Positions 55,178-64,000 of a DNA stretch of 64,000 nucleotides are shown here, in pieces. The position numbers were made by a program, and so were the translations under genes. Every line of letters starts with the position of its first letter. The first letter of the stretch is position 1. The notes beneath the pieces are model-generated. The model worked only from the letters and a program-made list of their open reading frames with translations, made no database searches and was not told where the DNA came from. Origin of the DNA: Chachezhania antarctica (lineage in GTDB: Bacteria; Pseudomonadota; Alphaproteobacteria; Rhodobacterales; Rhodobacteraceae); assembly GCF_003646465.1 (NCBI RefSeq), contig NZ_QZEX01000013.1, positions 52,635-116,634 on the forward strand, written 5' to 3'.

Positions 55178-55286
55178 GGCGGTTCGGGCAGTGCTGTTGG
55201 GGCGCAAGCGCCTTGGGCCCTTATCTTGCGTGATGCGGGGGCTTTTTCAATCACCCGCGGGTGCGTGGTGCAAGGGGACGGGTGCG

Positions 55287-55703
55287 ATGACGGCGTTTGT
55301 TGGAGCGAAGCTCGCGCTTTTCGCCGGGCCGGAACTGGTGGTGATCGAGCGGGACGACATCCCGACGATCGACTGGCCGGGCTTTCTGGATTTCCCCGGC
55401 GGCGGGCGCGAGGGTTGCGAATCCCCTGTCGCCTGCGCTCTGCGCGAGACGCACGAGGAACTGGGATTGAAAGTGCCCGAGACGGAACTCGTCTGGCAGC
55501 GTCTCTATCCGCACCCATTGGGACAGGTCTGGTTCTTCGCCGCGCATCTGGAGGCGCGGGTGGCGCAGGACATCCGCTTCGGGGATGAAGGGCTGGGCTG
55601 GCGGCTGATGACGCCCGCGGCCTACATGGCGCATCCGAGGGCCACGCCGCAATTCCGGTCGCGGTTGCAGGACTACCTGCGCGAGTCGGGCCGGACGCCC
55701 TAG
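55287..55703 (+). CDS. Nudix hydrolase
   Basis: The 138-residue protein carries a full Nudix box (GGREGCESPVACALRETHEELGL, residues about 36-58, with REThEEL). It should hydrolyse a nucleoside diphosphate derivative. AAGGGGACGGG precedes ATG 55287. It is divergent from dinB and its stop overlaps that of the convergent neighbour by 4 bases. Confidence 0.9.
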   Translation: MTAFVGAKLALFAGPELVVIERDDIPTIDWPGFLDFPGGGREGCESPVACALRETHEELGLKVPETELVWQRLYPHPLGQVWFFAAHLEARVAQDIRFGDEGLGWRLMTPAAYMAHPRATPQFRSRLQDYLRESGRTP

Positions 55704-56029
55704 CCAAAGATATCCAGCTTCAGCGGCAGCAGCTCGCCCATCCAGATCGCGTGATCGCGGTGATCTTCCAGATCGTGGCCGGTGTCGGGATGCGTGAAGA
55801 CGGTCAGCCCGTCGCGGTGCAGCGCGAGCCACGGCACGATCTGCGCGAAGGCGTCGGGTCCGAAGGCCAGCTGGCAGCTCCACCGTGGATGGGGGCCCAC
55901 GTTCTTTTCGTGCACGCGGCCCATTTCCGCGCCGAACCGGTCGCGCACCGTTTCACACAGCGCCCGCGCCTTATCGACGGTCGCGGCGTCGAAATAGACA
56001 TGTGCGTGGTAGCCCTTGATTTCGGTCAT
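55700..56029 (-). CDS. DOPA 4,5-dioxygenase family protein
   Basis: The 109-residue protein has the conserved His-rich family motifs YHAHVYFD at the start, GPHPRWSCQLAF in the middle and FTHPDTGHDLEDHRDHAIW near the end. The plant and fungal relatives open DOPA by extradiol cleavage. The bacterial role is unknown; it may act on a catechol. Confidence 0.9.
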   Translation of the reverse strand: MTEIKGYHAHVYFDAATVDKARALCETVRDRFGAEMGRVHEKNVGPHPRWSCQLAFGPDAFAQIVPWLALHRDGLTVFTHPDTGHDLEDHRDHAIWMGELLPLKLDIFG

Positions 56030-56134
56030 CTGCGTCTCCGTCCGCTGGGAGTGCCGTCAGTATTGCAGATGTGCAGGGGCTTCACGAGCGGGTGCCGCGA
56101 ACAGCGTCTGTGCAGCGCCGGACAGGTTCCCGCC

Positions 56135-56163
56135 AAAAAAATCCCCGAGGCTTTCGCCCGGGG
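56135..56163 (-). terminator. Rho-independent terminator with U7
   Basis: Read leftward, CCCCG-GCC...GGC-CGGGG folds with one bulged base and a 4-base loop (56143-56163), directly followed by seven Ts on the minus strand (56141-56135). It is the strongest intrinsic terminator in the window and probably ends the pyrF transcript or a small RNA. Confidence 0.85.
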
Positions 56164-56255
56164 CTAGTGAAGAACGAACCCAGGAAGAGGACAGGTCCGT
56201 TACGGGGAGTGTAGGGACCAGTGTCTGCCTTCCGGGGGCATCCGGGAAGGCAGGA
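56135..56255 (-). ncRNA. Candidate small RNA or structured 3' UTR of pyrF
   Basis: The 321 bases from 56030 to 56350 hold no convincing gene. On the minus strand there is a perfect 9-bp stem (56225-56233 with 56245-56253), then a single-stranded pyrimidine-rich part with CTCCCC and CCTCTTCC (anti-Shine-Dalgarno-like), then a classical terminator at 56143-56163. No clear promoter is seen, so it could be the processed 3' end of the pyrF message. Confidence 0.35.
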
Positions 56256-56350
56256 ATTCCGGACCCGCCATGTTGTTGTAACCGCGACACGACGGCCGCC
56301 CTGAAAGCGGGCGCTCGTGCTCGGTTTGAAGGCGGTCTGTTGTCGCCGGG

Positions 56351-57055
56351 TCAGGCGCCGGCCAGTTCCTGAAGGATTGCCTGCGCGGCCTCGCGCGGGG
56401 AGGGCGCGTTGACGATCGGCCGGGCGACCACGATGTGGTCAGCCCCGTCGCCGATGGCGGCGCCCGGCGTCGCGACGCGCTTCTGATCGCCCATGGCGCT
56501 GCCTTCAGGCCGCACGCCCGGCGTGACGATCAGGCGGCCCGCCGCTTCCGGCAGGGCGCGGATCCTGATGATTTCGCGGGGCGAACAGATGATGCCGTCG
56601 GCCCCGGCCTCGAACGCGCGGGCGGCCCGTTCGGTCACCACGTCCGCCAGATCGCCATCCCGGATCATGCCGGCATCCAGATCGGTGCGGTCGAGCGACG
56701 TCAGCACCGTGACCGCAAGGATCTTCATGTCGGACTTGGCCGCGCCTTCCTTGGCGGCGCGGACGACATGCGGGTCGCCATGCACCGTCAGGAAATCCAG
56801 ATCGAACTGGGCCAGACCGCGCACCGCCGCTTCCACCGTGTTGCCGATATCGAAGAGCTTCATGTCGAGGAAGATGCGCTTGCCATGCTCCATCTTCAGC
56901 TCGTTTGCCAGCGCCAGTCCGCCGCCCGTGAGCATCCCCAGGCCGATCTTGTAGAAGTTGACCGCGTCGCCCAGCGTCTGCGCCATCTGCAAGCCGGCGA
57001 CGGCGTTGCCCACATCCAGTCCGACGATCAGGCGGTCATCCGGTTTTGCAGGCAT
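56351..57055 (-). CDS. pyrF: Orotidine 5'-phosphate decarboxylase
   Basis: The 234-residue TIM-barrel enzyme makes UMP from OMP. It has the catalytic tetrad context FLDMKLFDIGNTV (Asp-x-Lys-x-x-Asp), the early LIVGLDVG Asp, and phosphate-binding VTPGVRPEG and VVARPIV. It is of usual length. Transcription appears to run 200 bases past the stop to the terminator at 56143. Confidence 0.95.
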   Translation of the reverse strand: MPAKPDDRLIVGLDVGNAVAGLQMAQTLGDAVNFYKIGLGMLTGGGLALANELKMEHGKRIFLDMKLFDIGNTVEAAVRGLAQFDLDFLTVHGDPHVVRAAKEGAAKSDMKILAVTVLTSLDRTDLDAGMIRDGDLADVVTERAARAFEAGADGIICSPREIIRIRALPEAAGRLIVTPGVRPEGSAMGDQKRVATPGAAIGDGADHIVVARPIVNAPSPREAAQAILQELAGA

Positions 57056-57116
57056 CCGGCGGCTCCGTTTTTGCGAAAGGGTCCGCCGGCTCCTACACGT
57101 TCGGGTGGCGTTTTGT

Positions 57117-57374
57117 CTATCCCGCGCGATCGATCTCGGTTGCCAGCAGCTTCAGTTGGTCACTCAGCCGAATTTCCGGCATCCGCTTCATCTGGCGCAG
57201 CGCATCGCCCAGAAGCGCGCACCTGAGCACTTGCGGATCCACGTCGGCGGGAAGCTCGGCCATGCAGTGAAGCCAGGTCACCCCGCTTTCGCGCTGAACC
57301 GCGACATCGGAATGGTATGTCTTCGTGCTGTTGCAGAAGACGGTTCGCGCAATTTCAAAGCCAGTTACAGTCAC
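57117..57374 (-). CDS. Small conserved hypothetical protein
   Basis: The 85-residue protein starts with GTG (57374), with GAGGGG about 7 bases upstream. It is mixed in charge, with two Cys (ARTVFCNSTK, WLHCMAEL) and no signal or membrane segment. I recognise no family. It is 61 bases upstream of pyrF on the same strand and could be cotranscribed. Confidence 0.6.
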   Translation of the reverse strand: MTVTGFEIARTVFCNSTKTYHSDVAVQRESGVTWLHCMAELPADVDPQVLRCALLGDALRQMKRMPEIRLSDQLKLLATEIDRAG

Positions 57375-57550
57375 TCTTTAACCCCTCAGTACACATACAA
57401 TTCGAATATCAATTTTGACTCATCCGAGCGCCGGACCTAGTAGCCGATTTTCGTCGTTGTAACCGTTCTGTAACATTGACCCGGCGTCAGGACACTTCGA
57501 TGTCATACGTGTTGGACAGGTATTGTAAGCCGAGATTCAGGGCCTGCGAT

Positions 57551-57580
57551 CTTGAACGGGGCGGGGCTGATCCCATCTTT
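57551..57580 (+). promoter_or_regulatory. Probable RpoH (heat-shock) promoter of clpB
   Basis: CTTGAA at 57551-57556 and CCCATCTTT at 57572-57580 fit the alphaproteobacterial RpoH pattern (CTTG, 17-18 bases, then CYTATNT-like). They lie about 75 bases before the clpB start. I see no other gene in the 280-base gap. Confidence 0.65.
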
Positions 57581-57654
57581 GAACCAAGGCCCGACCCACG
57601 GTGTGCTGCCAGGCAGGCACCGACATATCCGGGCGCTTTTGAAGGAGACCAGTG

Positions 57655-60273
57655 ATGGACTTGAACAAGTTCACGGAACGCGCCCGCGGCTTCGTGCAGG
57701 CGGCGCAGACCATAGCAATTCGCGAAGGCCACCAGCGGCTTTCGCCGGAACATCTGCTGAAAGCATTGATGGACGACGATCAGGGGCTTGCAAGCAACCT
57801 GATCACCCGTGCCGGCGGTGAACCCGCCCGCGTGGTCGAGGCGTTGACGCTTGCCATGGGCAAGATCCCGAAGGTCAGCGGCGATACCGGCCAAATCTAC
57901 ATGGACACGACCACGGTCAAGATCCTGGACGAGGCGGAAAAGATCGCCTCGAAAGCCGGGGACAGCTTCGTGCCGGTCGAACGTGTGCTGATGGCGCTGG
58001 CGCTGGTGAAATCGCCGGCGAAAACGGCTCTGGATGCCGGCAACGTTTCGGCGCAGGCGCTGAATGGCGCGATCAACGATATCCGCAAGGGCCGGACCGC
58101 CGACAGCGCGACGGCCGAAGAAGGCTATGAAGCGTTGAAGAAATACGCGCGCGACCTGACGGAGGCCGCGGCCGAAGGCAAGATCGACCCGATCATCGGG
58201 CGGGACGATGAGATCCGCCGGTCGATGCAGGTGCTGTCGCGCCGGACCAAGAACAACCCTGTCCTGATCGGGGAACCCGGCGTCGGTAAAACGGCGATCG
58301 CGGAAGGTCTGGCCTTGCGCATCATCAACGGCGACGTGCCCGAAAGCCTGCGCGACAAGAAGCTGCTGGCGCTCGACATGGGCGCACTGATCGCCGGGGC
58401 GAAATACCGCGGGGAGTTCGAGGAGCGGCTGAAATCGGTCCTGTCCGAGGTGACCGATGCCGCCGGCGAAATCATCCTGTTCATCGACGAGATGCACACC
58501 CTTATCGGGGCCGGCAAGGCCGATGGCGCGATGGATGCGGCCAACCTGATCAAGCCTGCGCTTGCACGGGGTGAACTGCACTGCGTTGGCGCCACGACAC
58601 TGGATGAATACCGCAAATACGTGGAAAAAGATGCGGCCCTTGCGCGCCGGTTCCAGCCCATCGTGGTGCAGGAACCGACCGAGGAGGACACGATATCGAT
58701 CCTCCGCGGCATCAAGGAGAAGTACGAACTGCACCACGGCGTGCGGATTTCGGACAGTGCCCTGGTGGCGGCGGCGCAGTTGTCGCATCGCTACATCACC
58801 GACCGATTCCTGCCCGACAAGGCCATCGACCTGATGGACGAGGCCGCCTCGCGCCTGCGGATGGAAGTGGATTCGAAGCCCGAGGAACTGGACGCGCTCG
58901 ACAGGCAGATCCTGCAGATGCAGATCGAAGCCGAAGCGCTGCGGGCGGAAGACGACGCGGCCTCGAAGGATCGTCTGGAGAAGCTGGAGCGTGAACTGGC
59001 CGACCTGCAGGAACATTCGGCCGAGATGACAGCGACCTGGCAGGCCGAACGCGACAAGCTGGCCGGCGCGCGGGATCTGAAGGAGCAGCTCGACCATGCG
59101 CGGGCGGAACTTGAAATCGCCAAGCGCGAAGGCAACCTGGCCAAGGCGGGGGAGCTTTCCTACGGCGTGATCCCGGGGCTGGAAAAGCAGCTGGCAGAGG
59201 CCGAGCAGCAGGAAGACGACGGCGTGATGGTGGCCGAAACCGTGCGGCCCGAACAGATTGCCGAGGTCGTGGAACGCTGGACGGGCATTCCGACGTCGAA
59301 GATGCTGGAAGGCGACCGCGAAAAGCTGCTGCGGATGGAAAAGGAACTGCATTCGCGCGTTATCGGTCAGGATACGGCCGTGACCGCGGTGGCCAATGCC
59401 GTTCGCCGCGCGCGGGCCGGACTGAACGACGAGAACCGGCCGCTGGGCTCGTTCCTGTTCCTTGGCCCCACGGGTGTGGGCAAGACCGAGCTGACGAAGG
59501 CGGTGGCGAATTTCCTGTTCGACGACGACAACGCGATGGTCCGCATCGACATGTCGGAGTTCATGGAAAAGCACGCCGTGTCGCGCCTGATCGGTGCGCC
59601 CCCGGGCTATGTCGGCTACGATGAAGGCGGTGTGCTGACGGAAGCGGTGCGGCGGCGGCCCTACCAGGTCGTCCTGTTCGACGAGGTCGAGAAGGCCCAC
59701 CCCGATGTCTTCAACGTGCTGTTGCAGGTTCTGGACGACGGTGTGCTGACCGATGGTCAGGGCCGCCGGGTCGACTTCAAGCAGACACTGATCGTGCTGA
59801 CGTCGAACCTTGGCGCACAGGCGCTGAGCCAGTTGCCCGAAGGCGGCAATGTGACCGAGGCGCGGCGGCACGTGATGGATGCGGTCCGGGCGCATTTCCG
59901 GCCCGAGTTCCTGAACCGTCTGGACGAGACCGTGATCTTCGACCGGCTGGGCCGGCAGGACATGGGCGGCATCGTTGAAATCCAGATGAAGCGGCTGCTG
60001 AAGCGGCTGGCGGATCGCAAGATCAATCTTGAGCTGGACGAGGCGGCGACGCAGTGGCTGGCCGATGAAGGCTATGATCCGGTCTTCGGCGCGCGGCCCC
60101 TGAAACGGGTGATCCAGCGGGCGCTTCAGAACCCGCTGGCCGAGATGCTGCTGTCGGGCGACATCCTCGACGGATCCACCGTTCCGGTGACGGCCGGACC
60201 GGACGGTCTGATCATCGGCGACAGGATCGCCGCGTCCAACCGGCAGCCGCCGGAAGATGCGGTTGTCCACTAA
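57655..60273 (+). CDS. clpB: ATP-dependent chaperone ClpB
   Basis: The 872-residue AAA+ disaggregase has an N-domain (1-145), NBD1 with Walker [14 protein letters not shown] and Walker [17 protein letters not shown], the long coiled-coil middle domain (about 400-525), and NBD2 with [12 protein letters not shown] and [14 protein letters not shown]. ClpB extracts proteins from aggregates with DnaK. The ATG at 57655 has GAAGGAG 7 bases upstream; a GTG at 57652 is adjacent. Confidence 0.97.
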   Translation: MDLNKFTERARGFVQAAQTIAIREGHQRLSPEHLLKALMDDDQGLASNLITRAGGEPARVVEALTLAMGKIPKVSGDTGQIYMDTTTVKILDEAEKIASKAGDSFVPVERVLMALALVKSPAKTALDAGNVSAQALNGAINDIRKGRTADSATAEEGYEALKKYARDLTEAAAEGKIDPIIGRDDEIRRSMQVLSRRTKNNPVLIGEPGVGKTAIAEGLALRIINGDVPESLRDKKLLALDMGALIAGAKYRGEFEERLKSVLSEVTDAAGEIILFIDEMHTLIGAGKADGAMDAANLIKPALARGELHCVGATTLDEYRKYVEKDAALARRFQPIVVQEPTEEDTISILRGIKEKYELHHGVRISDSALVAAAQLSHRYITDRFLPDKAIDLMDEAASRLRMEVDSKPEELDALDRQILQMQIEAEALRAEDDAASKDRLEKLERELADLQEHSAEMTATWQAERDKLAGARDLKEQLDHARAELEIAKREGNLAKAGELSYGVIPGLEKQLAEAEQQEDDGVMVAETVRPEQIAEVVERWTGIPTSKMLEGDREKLLRMEKELHSRVIGQDTAVTAVANAVRRARAGLNDENRPLGSFLFLGPTGVGKTELTKAVANFLFDDDNAMVRIDMSEFMEKHAVSRLIGAPPGYVGYDEGGVLTEAVRRRPYQVVLFDEVEKAHPDVFNVLLQVLDDGVLTDGQGRRVDFKQTLIVLTSNLGAQALSQLPEGGNVTEARRHVMDAVRAHFRPEFLNRLDETVIFDRLGRQDMGGIVEIQMKRLLKRLADRKINLELDEAATQWLADEGYDPVFGARPLKRVIQRALQNPLAEMLLSGDILDGSTVPVTAGPDGLIIGDRIAASNRQPPEDAVVH

Positions 60274-60347
60274 TCCGGACATCACGTTGGGAGGCCGCTG
60301 ATTTGAAGCGGCCTGGCCGGGTCCGGGGCACATGCCTCGGGACCGGC

Positions 60348-60371
60348 AAGGCGTTCAAGAAAACGCCTTTT
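60348..60371 (+). terminator. Rho-independent terminator after clpB
   Basis: AAGGCGTT (60348-60355), loop caagaa, AACGCCTT (60362-60369), then TT. An additional GC hairpin AGGCCGCT/AGCGGCCT lies at 60292-60314, nearer the stop. Confidence 0.65.
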
Positions 60372-60531
60372 CGGCCCCGTGCGCAGCGCCGGACGTGGGG
60401 ATCGCCTGATGCCGATCCCGCTCACTAATCCGGCAATTCCACATGGTACGGCTTGATCGGCAGGCACTTCCCGCCCAATGTCGGCGCGCGGCGTGGCACC
60501 GTCCCGCCGGATACCTAGTGTGGAGCCTTCT

Positions 60532-62049
60532 ATGCCCTCGATGCCCATTGCTGAACATGCGCTCCTGATCATTGCGCTGGTCATTACCCTTTTGTTCGGG
60601 CTGACCGTGCTGACCGCCATTGTATTTTTCGTGGTGGACCGCTGGCAGACCGGCGACGCCATTCGCCGCAACTACCCGGTCATCGGCCGGTTCCGGTATC
60701 TTTTCAGCGATCTGGGCGAGTTCTTCCGGCAGTACTTCTTCGCCATGGACCGCGAGGAAATGCCCTTCAACCGCGCGCAACGCAGCTGGATCGAACGCGC
60801 GGCGGAAGGGCAATCGAACACGCTGGCTTTCGGGTCCACCCGGAACCTTGGGATTCCCGGCACCGCGATTTTCGTGAATTCCTTCTTCCCGCCTCTGGAA
60901 CAGCAATATGCCACGACGAAACCCTTGCTGATCGGTCCCGGCGCGCGGCATCCTTATCTTGCCCCGTCGTTCTTCAATATCTCGGGCATGAGCTATGGCG
61001 CGATCTCGAAACCGGCCGTGCAAGCGCTGAGCCAGGGCGCGAAGGAGGCCGGGATCTGGATGAACACCGGCGAAGGGGCGCTAAGCTCGTACCACCTGGA
61101 AGGTGGGTGTGACATCGTCTTCCAGATCGGCACCGCGAAATACGGGGTCCGTAACAAGGAGGGCCACCTGAGCGACGAGAAACTGCGCGAGGTCGCCGCC
61201 CATGAAACCGTGCGCATGTTCGAGATCAAGCTGAGCCAGGGTGCGAAACCCGGCAAGGGCGGCATCCTTCCGGGCGCGAAGATCAGCCCTGAGATCGCGA
61301 TGATCCGCGGTATCGAACCGGGTCAAGATTCGATATCCCCCAACCGCCATGCCGAGATCAACACCTTCGACGACCTGATCGACATGATCGGCCACGTGCG
61401 CGAGGTCACGGGCAAGCCTGTGGGCATCAAGATGGTGGTGGGGTCCGAGGTCTTCGTGCGGGAATTCTTCGACACCATCGTCGCGCGCGGGGCGGACAGC
61501 GCGCCCGACTTCATCACGCTGGACGGCGGGGAAGGCGGAACCGGGGCCGCCCCGATGCCGCTTCTCGACCTGGTGGGCATGTCGATCCGGGATTCGCTGC
61601 CGCTTGTCGTCAACGTCCGCGATGAGTGCGAACTGAAGGAACGGATCCGGATCGTGGCCGCGGGAAAGCTGATCAATCCGGGCGACGTGGCGTGGGCCAT
61701 CGCGGCGGGGGCCGACTTCGTCACTTCCGCCCGGGGCTTCATGTTCTCTCTGGGCTGCATCCAGGCGTTGAAGTGCAACAAGAATACCTGCCCGACCGGC
61801 ATCACCACCCATGACCCGCATCTGCAGAAGGGGCTTGTCGTGGAACGCAAGCACGCCCGTGTCGCCCGCTATGCGCGGGAGATGATCCACGAGGTAGAAA
61901 CCATCGCCCATTCCGTCGGCGTGGCCGAGCCGCGGATGATGGGGCGGCGGCATGTGCGGATAGTGCAGTCGGACGGCCGGTCGGTGCCGTTCAGCCAGAT
62001 CTATCCCAGCGTGAACCCGGTGATTGAAACATCCATCTCCCAGACGTGA
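60532..62049 (+). CDS. FMN-binding glutamate synthase family protein
   Basis: The 505-residue protein has one N-terminal membrane helix (IIALVITLLFGLTVLTAIVFFVV), then the central/FMN domain of glutamate synthase: ISGMSYGAISKPAVQAL, GILPGAKISPEIA, FITLDGGEGGTGAAP and CNKNTCPTGITTHDP, with Cys residues near the Fe-S position of GltS. It lacks the glutaminase domain. The physiological reaction of these stand-alone proteins is not settled. ATG 60532 follows TGGAGCCTTCT. Confidence 0.9.
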   Translation: MPSMPIAEHALLIIALVITLLFGLTVLTAIVFFVVDRWQTGDAIRRNYPVIGRFRYLFSDLGEFFRQYFFAMDREEMPFNRAQRSWIERAAEGQSNTLAFGSTRNLGIPGTAIFVNSFFPPLEQQYATTKPLLIGPGARHPYLAPSFFNISGMSYGAISKPAVQALSQGAKEAGIWMNTGEGALSSYHLEGGCDIVFQIGTAKYGVRNKEGHLSDEKLREVAAHETVRMFEIKLSQGAKPGKGGILPGAKISPEIAMIRGIEPGQDSISPNRHAEINTFDDLIDMIGHVREVTGKPVGIKMVVGSEVFVREFFDTIVARGADSAPDFITLDGGEGGTGAAPMPLLDLVGMSIRDSLPLVVNVRDECELKERIRIVAAGKLINPGDVAWAIAAGADFVTSARGFMFSLGCIQALKCNKNTCPTGITTHDPHLQKGLVVERKHARVARYAREMIHEVETIAHSVGVAEPRMMGRRHVRIVQSDGRSVPFSQIYPSVNPVIETSISQT

Positions 62050-62119
62050 GAAGGCTTTGCTTGGCGGAGCGGGTTGCGGGCGCTACCTCCGATACAAGCA
62101 ATGAATGGAGCCTCGCCCG

Positions 62120-63031
62120 ATGGCACGACGCTGGATCAACGACCTTACCCGGAACGACATCACCCCCTATCCGGCCTACCTGAACCGGCGCCAGCTGATC
62201 GCGGGCATGGCCGGCGGGGCAGGGGCGGCGGCGCTGGGATCCATCGCCGGGCCGGCCCACGCGGAAACGCTGGAGCCCAACAGCTGGGATGACATCACCA
62301 GCTACAACAACTTCTACGAATTCGGCACGGGCAAGAGCGATCCCAAGGAATACGCGCACCTGATGTCGACGTCGCCGTGGTCGGTCGAGATCGACGGGCT
62401 GGTCGACAGGCCGGGCACCTATTCCTTCGACGACATCATGTCGAACATGACGATCGAGGAACGGATCTACCGGTTCCGCTGTGTCGAGGCTTGGTCGATG
62501 ATCATCCCATGGAACGGGTTCGAACTGTCGGATCTTCTGGCCATGGCCGGCGTGCAGGACGGCGCGAGATACGTGGCCTTCCAGACACTCTATCGCCCGG
62601 ACGAGATGCCGGGGACCCGGTATCCGGTGCTCGATTGGCCCTATGTCGAAGGTCTGCGCATGGACGAGGCGATGAATCCGCTGACGATCATGGCGACGGG
62701 TATCTACGGCAAGCCGATCCCCAACCAGAACGGCGCGCCCCTTCGGCTCGTTGTGCCATGGAAGTACGGGTACAAGTCGATCAAGTCGATCGTGAAGATC
62801 TCGCTGGTGGCGGACGAGCCGCCGACATCGTGGAACGAGGCCAACCCGCGCGAATACGGCTTCTATTCCAACGTGAACCCGAATGTCAGCCACCCGCGGT
62901 GGAGCCAGGCCAGCGAACGCGTCATCGGTGGCGGCCTGTTCGCCAAACGCGAGCCGACGCTGATGTTCAACGGGTACGAAAAGGAAGTGGCCTCCATGTA
63001 CGAAGGCATGGACCTCGAAAAGTACCACTAA
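62120..63031 (+). CDS. msrP: Protein-methionine-sulfoxide reductase, molybdopterin catalytic subunit
   Basis: The 303-residue MsrP (YedY) protein has a twin-arginine signal ([12 protein letters not shown]), a sulfite-oxidase-like fold and the molybdenum-binding Cys121 in [31 protein letters not shown] is also conserved. It reduces methionine sulfoxide in periplasmic proteins, with electrons from MsrQ, its next gene. I chose ATG 62120; ATG 62105 is possible but lacks a ribosome site. Confidence 0.95.
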   Translation: MARRWINDLTRNDITPYPAYLNRRQLIAGMAGGAGAAALGSIAGPAHAETLEPNSWDDITSYNNFYEFGTGKSDPKEYAHLMSTSPWSVEIDGLVDRPGTYSFDDIMSNMTIEERIYRFRCVEAWSMIIPWNGFELSDLLAMAGVQDGARYVAFQTLYRPDEMPGTRYPVLDWPYVEGLRMDEAMNPLTIMATGIYGKPIPNQNGAPLRLVVPWKYGYKSIKSIVKISLVADEPPTSWNEANPREYGFYSNVNPNVSHPRWSQASERVIGGGLFAKREPTLMFNGYEKEVASMYEGMDLEKYH

Positions 63032-63041
63032 GAGGCCGGTC

Positions 63042-63650
63042 ATGGTGCAATCGCTGAACACCGTTCTCCGCCGGCTGCCGATCTGGCCGCTCTATGTGTT
63101 GTGCGCTCTCTATATAGTGCAGCTCTTCGTGCGGGGGGTGATCGGGCAGCTTGGCGTCGATCCCGTGAAGGCGATGGAACATGCGCTGGGGGAAAAGGCG
63201 CTCTGGTTGCTGATCGTGACACTGACCGTGACGCCACTTCGCACGTGGACCGGTATAACGCTTTTGCGCTTTCGCCGGGCCCTCGGGCTGATCACCTTCT
63301 TCCTGGCACTTGCCCACTTCACCGTCTGGCTGGTGCTCGACGTGCAGATCCTGTCGCAGATCTGGGCGGACATCCTGAAACGTCCCTATGTAACGGTGGG
63401 CTTTGCGGCCTTCCTTCTGATGCTGCCCCTTGCGGTGACATCCAACGCGGCTTCGATCCGGCGTATGGGCGCTGGATCGTGGCGACGGCTGCACAAGCTC
63501 ATCTATCCGTCCGCGGTTCTGGCAGCGGTGCATTTCGTGATGCTGGCCAAGGGATTTCAGATCGAACCGCTGATCTATTTGGGAATCATCGCGATTCTCC
63601 TGGCCTCGCGCCTGCCGATCGGCCGCTGGCGCGCCGCGATTCTAAGCTGA
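63042..63650 (+). CDS. msrQ: Heme-binding membrane subunit MsrQ
   Basis: The 202-residue membrane protein has five to six helices. The His residues for heme b are seen in FLALAHFTVWLVLD, RLHKLIYPSAVLAAVHFV. It passes quinol or flavin electrons to MsrP. It follows msrP by 10 bases, so the two form an operon. Confidence 0.93.
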   Translation: MVQSLNTVLRRLPIWPLYVLCALYIVQLFVRGVIGQLGVDPVKAMEHALGEKALWLLIVTLTVTPLRTWTGITLLRFRRALGLITFFLALAHFTVWLVLDVQILSQIWADILKRPYVTVGFAAFLLMLPLAVTSNAASIRRMGAGSWRRLHKLIYPSAVLAAVHFVMLAKGFQIEPLIYLGIIAILLASRLPIGRWRAAILS

Positions 63651-63867
63651 AGATCCCGAGTCGCGCTGCCTTCCCAAGGGTCAGTCTGGGGATAACCCTG
63701 TGGGATTCTCCCTGTGCTTGGCCCGAGAGCCTATTCTGCAATCAAACCGATAGCACCGTGCGAGGCGCCCGTGGCCGCTTTTCAGCAATAATCCATACAT
63801 AACACCATGTTTTCATGCAGTTTTCATAAACTGCCAAAAAAAGTTCACGAATCTCCCGATTTCCCTC

Positions 63868-63896
63868 TTGCGGGTACTGACCCCAATCCGTAGATA
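63868..63896 (+). promoter_or_regulatory. rrn-type promoter, probably for an rRNA operon to the right
   Basis: TTGCGG (63868-63873), 17-base spacer, TAGATA (63891-63896). The region upstream (about 63780-63850) is AT-rich like an UP element, and CACCGGCGGCGCTGAGG follows, a leader I recall before 16S rRNA genes in Rhodobacteraceae. The 350 bases from 63651 to the end hold no gene. The rRNA genes themselves are not in the window. Confidence 0.6.
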
Positions 63897-64000
63897 GCCC
63901 CTCACCGGCGGCGCTGAGGCGCACGACGGGGCGGCCAGAGCGGAACGGACGGGAGTTCGGGAGGTTCTGGCGAGAGAATTTTGAGGCATTTCGGGCGGGG

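Noticed and set aside
56057..56290. 77-codon minus-strand frame after pyrF
   Set aside because: It would have to be read through the strongest terminator of the region; the structure argues for non-coding RNA.
57487..60333. 948-codon minus-strand open frame
   Set aside because: It is the complement of clpB; no domain is recognisable.
63817..63834. Hairpin GCAGTTT...AACTGC near the right end as a terminator
   Set aside because: It is followed by a run of A, not T, on the plus strand, and by no gene end on the minus strand; it more likely belongs to the AT-rich region before the rrn-type promoter.

Overview
The window is high-GC DNA from an alphaproteobacterium, most likely a Rhodobacteraceae (Roseobacter-group) chromosome. 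This rests on base composition, gene families and gene order, and on an intergenic palindrome and an rrn-type promoter that I recall from that group. I see no phage, insertion sequence, transposase or CRISPR array.

Left arm (1-17.4 kb), aromatic and amine catabolism: a truncated MarR regulator diverges from a homogentisate module (hmgA, an atypical MBL-fold protein, a DinB-fold protein, a class A flavin monooxygenase and DUF2783). Next come a response regulator and hybrid kinase pair bordered by intergenic repeats, then eutBC (ethanolamine ammonia-lyase). A complete homoprotocatechuate meta-cleavage set, hpaR / hpaF-E-D-G-H-I, follows.

Middle (17.4-35.4 kb), an amine or amino-alcohol island: three regulators (two paralogous IclR, one GntR), two class III PLP enzymes each next to an IclR gene, an APH-type kinase next to the PLP enzyme that looks like a phospho-lyase, an SDR, an aldehyde dehydrogenase, a Tm-1-like ATP-binding protein and a leaderless gamma-glutamyltransferase-family enzyme. 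It also carries a full TRAP transporter and a tripartite tricarboxylate transporter whose binding protein is encoded 8 kb from its membrane subunits. Matching TTGTAT-type palindromes lie before the GntR gene and before the remote tctC gene. This is the most likely place for an undescribed pathway.

Next (35.4-48.1 kb): a methionine aminopeptidase gene, then a long co-directional operon for a branched-chain-amino-acid-type ABC importer with two acyl-CoA ligase-like proteins, a nitronate monooxygenase-like flavoprotein, an enoyl-CoA isomerase/hydratase family protein and three small envelope proteins. It probably imports and CoA-activates an organic acid.

Right arm (48.1-64 kb), mostly housekeeping: a ferric iron permease convergent with its binding protein, ribosomal protein L36, tRNA-Val(GAC), an N-formylglutamate amidohydrolase-family protein, a Hint-domain protein, DNA polymerase IV, a Nudix hydrolase, a DOPA dioxygenase-family protein, pyrF with a long structured 3' region, clpB behind a probable RpoH promoter, a glutamate synthase-like flavoprotein and msrPQ. 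The last 350 bases carry a promoter of the kind that drives rRNA operons, so an rrn operon probably starts just outside the window.
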